Positions 62,142 through 64,000 of a stretch of DNA of 64,000 nt are shown piece after piece. Origin of the DNA: Pseudomonas sp. FP2196 (GTDB lineage Bacteria; Pseudomonadota; Gammaproteobacteria; Pseudomonadales; Pseudomonadaceae); assembly GCF_030687715.1 (NCBI RefSeq), contig NZ_CP117445.1, positions 2,779,501-2,843,500 of the forward strand, in the 5' to 3' direction. Made by a program: the position numbers and the translations under genes. Positions within the stretch are counted from its first letter, which is position 1. Each line of letters begins with the position of its first letter. Below the pieces are notes generated by a model. That model worked only from the letters and a program-made list of their open reading frames with translations. It was not told the origin of the DNA and ran no database searches.

Positions 62142-64000
62142 TTATTTCAGCGCCGGATCCCCCATATTCATCTTCCTCCACCCCTGCAACAGCACCTGCG
62201 CCTTGGGCTCCTGGCCACTGGCGAGGTAGTACTGAATCAGCGACAACCGCGCATTGCGGTTCGCCGGTTGTACCTTGAGCAATCCCTCCAGCACCTCGCA
62301 CGCCTCGTCGACCTTGCCAGTATCGTGCAGCGCCACGGCCAGTACATAACCGTACTGCGCGTTCTGCGGCTCCAGCAGTGCGGCTTTTTTCAGCGGTGAC
62401 ATGGCTTCGGCGGTCTTGCCGGCGCGGATCAGCGAAAGGCCGTGAGTGTGCTGTAACAACGCGGCGTCCGGGTGCTGCTTGAGGCTGTCATCCAACAACT
62501 TTTGCGCCTCGGGGACGCGACCATTGGCCTCCAGCCATTGCACCAGCGTGACCAGTGCCGGGTAGAAATCCGGGTCGCGTTTGAGCGCCGTGCGCAGCAA
62601 GCCTTCCACCTCCGAACCGCGACCACTGGCCTGATAGAGCATCGCCAGATTCAGATTGGCCTCGGCGCGTTCCGCCAGGCTTTTCTGTACCGCCTCGTAT
62701 TCGGCAATCGCCGCGTCCCAATGGGCCTGCGCCGCGCCCAGACCCTGCTTAAGGGCGACACTCAGCAGATCCCGTGCAGCAACAATGCGCACGGCTTTCA
62801 CCGGATCAGCCAATAGCGGCGACAACAGCTTCGCGCGCTGCTCTGGCGGCAAAAACGCGCTGATCACGCGCGTGGCACTTTCACGAACCTGCGGCGCCGG
62901 ATTTTTCAGGTCCTGCGTCGCCAGTTTCAACGCCTGCTCACTCGGGTACAGCGGCAATTCCGCGAGCAGCGTCGCCCGTTGTATCGCCGGCAGGTTGGCG
63001 CGCTGCAACTGTTCAAACAGCGCGCTGGCCGCACCGGGCTGGCCGTTGCGGATCAGCCACAGACTTTCGTCATAACGCGGTGGCTGCGGTTCGCTGGACG
63101 CGTTCCACAACTTGAACTGCGCGGTGACCTTGTCACCTGCCTTGCCTTGATGACAGGTCAGACAGGCATCCGGCGTACCGAGTTTCAGCGCCCGCACCGG
63201 GTTGGGAATGCTGAAGCTGTGGTCATGGCGGAAGTCGTTGCCCATGTAGAACTTGCCCGGCATGTGGCAATCCACGCACTGCGACCCCGGCTGGCCTAGG
63301 GTGTGGCGGGTGTGCTCGGTGGCATCGTAGTTCTTCGCTTGCAGGCCTTTACCTTCGACACCCTCGACCGAGGTTTTGCCGGCCGTGTTGTGGCATTGCA
63401 GGCACACCTTGTTACCCGGTGCTTTCAGTTCCGTGCTGTGCGGGTTATGGCAATTGCTGCAACGCACGCCTTTGTCGAACATCTTGCTTTGTAGGAATGA
63501 GCCGTGTTCGAACACTTCATCCTTGATTTTGCCGTCCAGCGCATAGAGTTCGCGGGTGAGGGGGCTCGGCAGGTAATCGTCCATCAAGCGCTTGCCGACA
63601 CTGTAGCCATCGCCCAGCGGTGCACGGCGGGCATGGCACCGCGCGCAGGTTTCAATTTCGACGGTGGCGTTCTTGTCCTTGAGGTCGACGTCGAAGCCCC
63701 GATGAATCAGATCACCTTTTTTCTGCGTCCACTCCAGGTGATTCGAGGCCGGGCCGTGACACGCCTGGCAACCGACGCCGAGGCTGCTCCAGTGGCTGTT
63801 GAACGTGTTGCTGGACGCATCGAAATTGCGTTTGAAACCGGTAGTGTGGCACTCGACGCACATGAAGTTGGCGTTCTGGCTCGGCTTGCTCCAGTGCAGC
63901 GGATTCTTGAAGTTCACGCCCTGGCCGGGGTAAAGGTGGAACCAGCGGTTTTTCTCGGTATCCCACGCCACACCTAGCGCTTGCAAACGACCTTCGCCGA
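62142..64000 (-). CDS. Multiheme cytochrome c with TPR domain (5' end outside window)
   Basis: At least 619 residues; the frame stays open to the window end. Seven CXXCH heme sites are visible: CVECH, CQACH, CARCH, CSNCH, CLQCH, CVDCH and CLTCH. They are followed by a HEAT-like helical stretch and C-terminal TPR repeats ('LAERAEANLNLAMLYQASGRG', 'PALVTLVQWLEANGRVPEAQKLL', 'NAQYGYVLAVALHDTGKVDEA'). Predicted periplasmic electron carrier or octaheme-type cytochrome (cytochrome c554/NrfA-like region) with a protein-binding tail. More heme sites may lie upstream of 64000. Reaction unknown. Confidence 0.9.
   Translation of the reverse strand, partial: GEGRLQALGVAWDTEKNRWFHLYPGQGVNFKNPLHWSKPSQNANFMCVECHTTGFKRNFDASSNTFNSHWSSLGVGCQACHGPASNHLEWTQKKGDLIHRGFDVDLKDKNATVEIETCARCHARRAPLGDGYSVGKRLMDDYLPSPLTRELYALDGKIKDEVFEHGSFLQSKMFDKGVRCSNCHNPHSTELKAPGNKVCLQCHNTAGKTSVEGVEGKGLQAKNYDATEHTRHTLGQPGSQCVDCHMPGKFYMGNDFRHDHSFSIPNPVRALKLGTPDACLTCHQGKAGDKVTAQFKLWNASSEPQPPRYDESLWLIRNGQPGAASALFEQLQRANLPAIQRATLLAELPLYPSEQALKLATQDLKNPAPQVRESATRVISAFLPPEQRAKLLSPLLADPVKAVRIVAARDLLSVALKQGLGAAQAHWDAAIAEYEAVQKSLAERAEANLNLAMLYQASGRGSEVEGLLRTALKRDPDFYPALVTLVQWLEANGRVPEAQKLLDDSLKQHPDAALLQHTHGLSLIRAGKTAEAMSPLKKAALLEPQNAQYGYVLAVALHDTGKVDEACEVLEGLLKVQPANRNARLSLIQYYLASGQEPKAQVLLQGWRKMNMGDPALK

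Overview
The window looks like a chromosomal segment of a fluorescent Pseudomonas (P. fluorescens complex). This rests on gene content and order recalled from Pseudomonas genomes (a phdA-pdtB-exbBD locus, an orphan ccoN/ccoQ pair beside a siroheme reductase and DUF934, an OprI-like lipoprotein, DUF6124 proteins), on high-GC codon use, and on at least three families of Pseudomonas-type palindromic REP repeats. No database search was possible, so species is not assigned.

Layout. 0-9.5 kb: end of a LysR regulator, a GlxA-type AraC regulator, a nitrilase-family hydrolase, a structured leader followed by two tandem DUF6124 genes, an exported epoxide-hydrolase-like enzyme, tRNA-Gln, rlhA (23S rRNA hydroxylation), a RidA protein, and a GST divergent from its probable LysR regulator. 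9.6-11.6 kb: a cupin, small unknown genes and a decay zone with remnants of an EamA exporter and a ZIP metal transporter. 11.6-26.8 kb: a low-oxygen stress island with four long tandem-domain universal stress proteins, a DUF4010 membrane protein, a GNAT, a PotE-like antiporter with a solute-binding protein, a CPA1 antiporter, a CRP/FNR regulator with FNR-type cysteines, phosphoketolase (xfp), a triple-BON protein and an OprI/Lpp-like lipoprotein. Nine FNR/ANR-type palindromes (TTGAT-N4-ATCAA) lie in its promoter regions, so the island reads as one ANR-family regulon with a local regulator.

27-33 kb: an HD-GYP response regulator and a 1459-residue hybrid histidine kinase, bracketed by 79-bp imperfect direct repeats, the right copy abutting tRNA-Ser(UGA). 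33-38.7 kb: yccA, a YceK-like lipoprotein, an Lrp/AsnC regulator divergent from an EamA exporter, a FUSC protein and a GapN-like aldehyde dehydrogenase that seems to lack the usual catalytic glutamate. 38.9-42 kb: a lipoprotein cytochrome c, a Tat-type sugar-lactone oxidase and a Tat-type PLP enzyme in a tight operon.

42.2-52.4 kb is the most unusual part: a Phd-antitoxin/transposase-domain fusion (PhdA-like), a two-partner-secretion transporter (TpsB, PdtB-like) with no TpsA substrate in the window, an ExbB with a DUF2341-LamG periplasmic extension, ExbD, TonB, a porin, a periplasmic coiled-coil protein, a YbjN protein, a parvulin foldase and a LysR regulator. It looks like a dedicated TonB-energised envelope machine. 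52.5-64 kb: GNAT, Asp/Glu racemase, unknown proteins, orphan ccoQ/ccoN divergent from a siroheme reductase and DUF934, a membrane protein, and a heptaheme-or-more cytochrome c/TPR protein cut by the window end.
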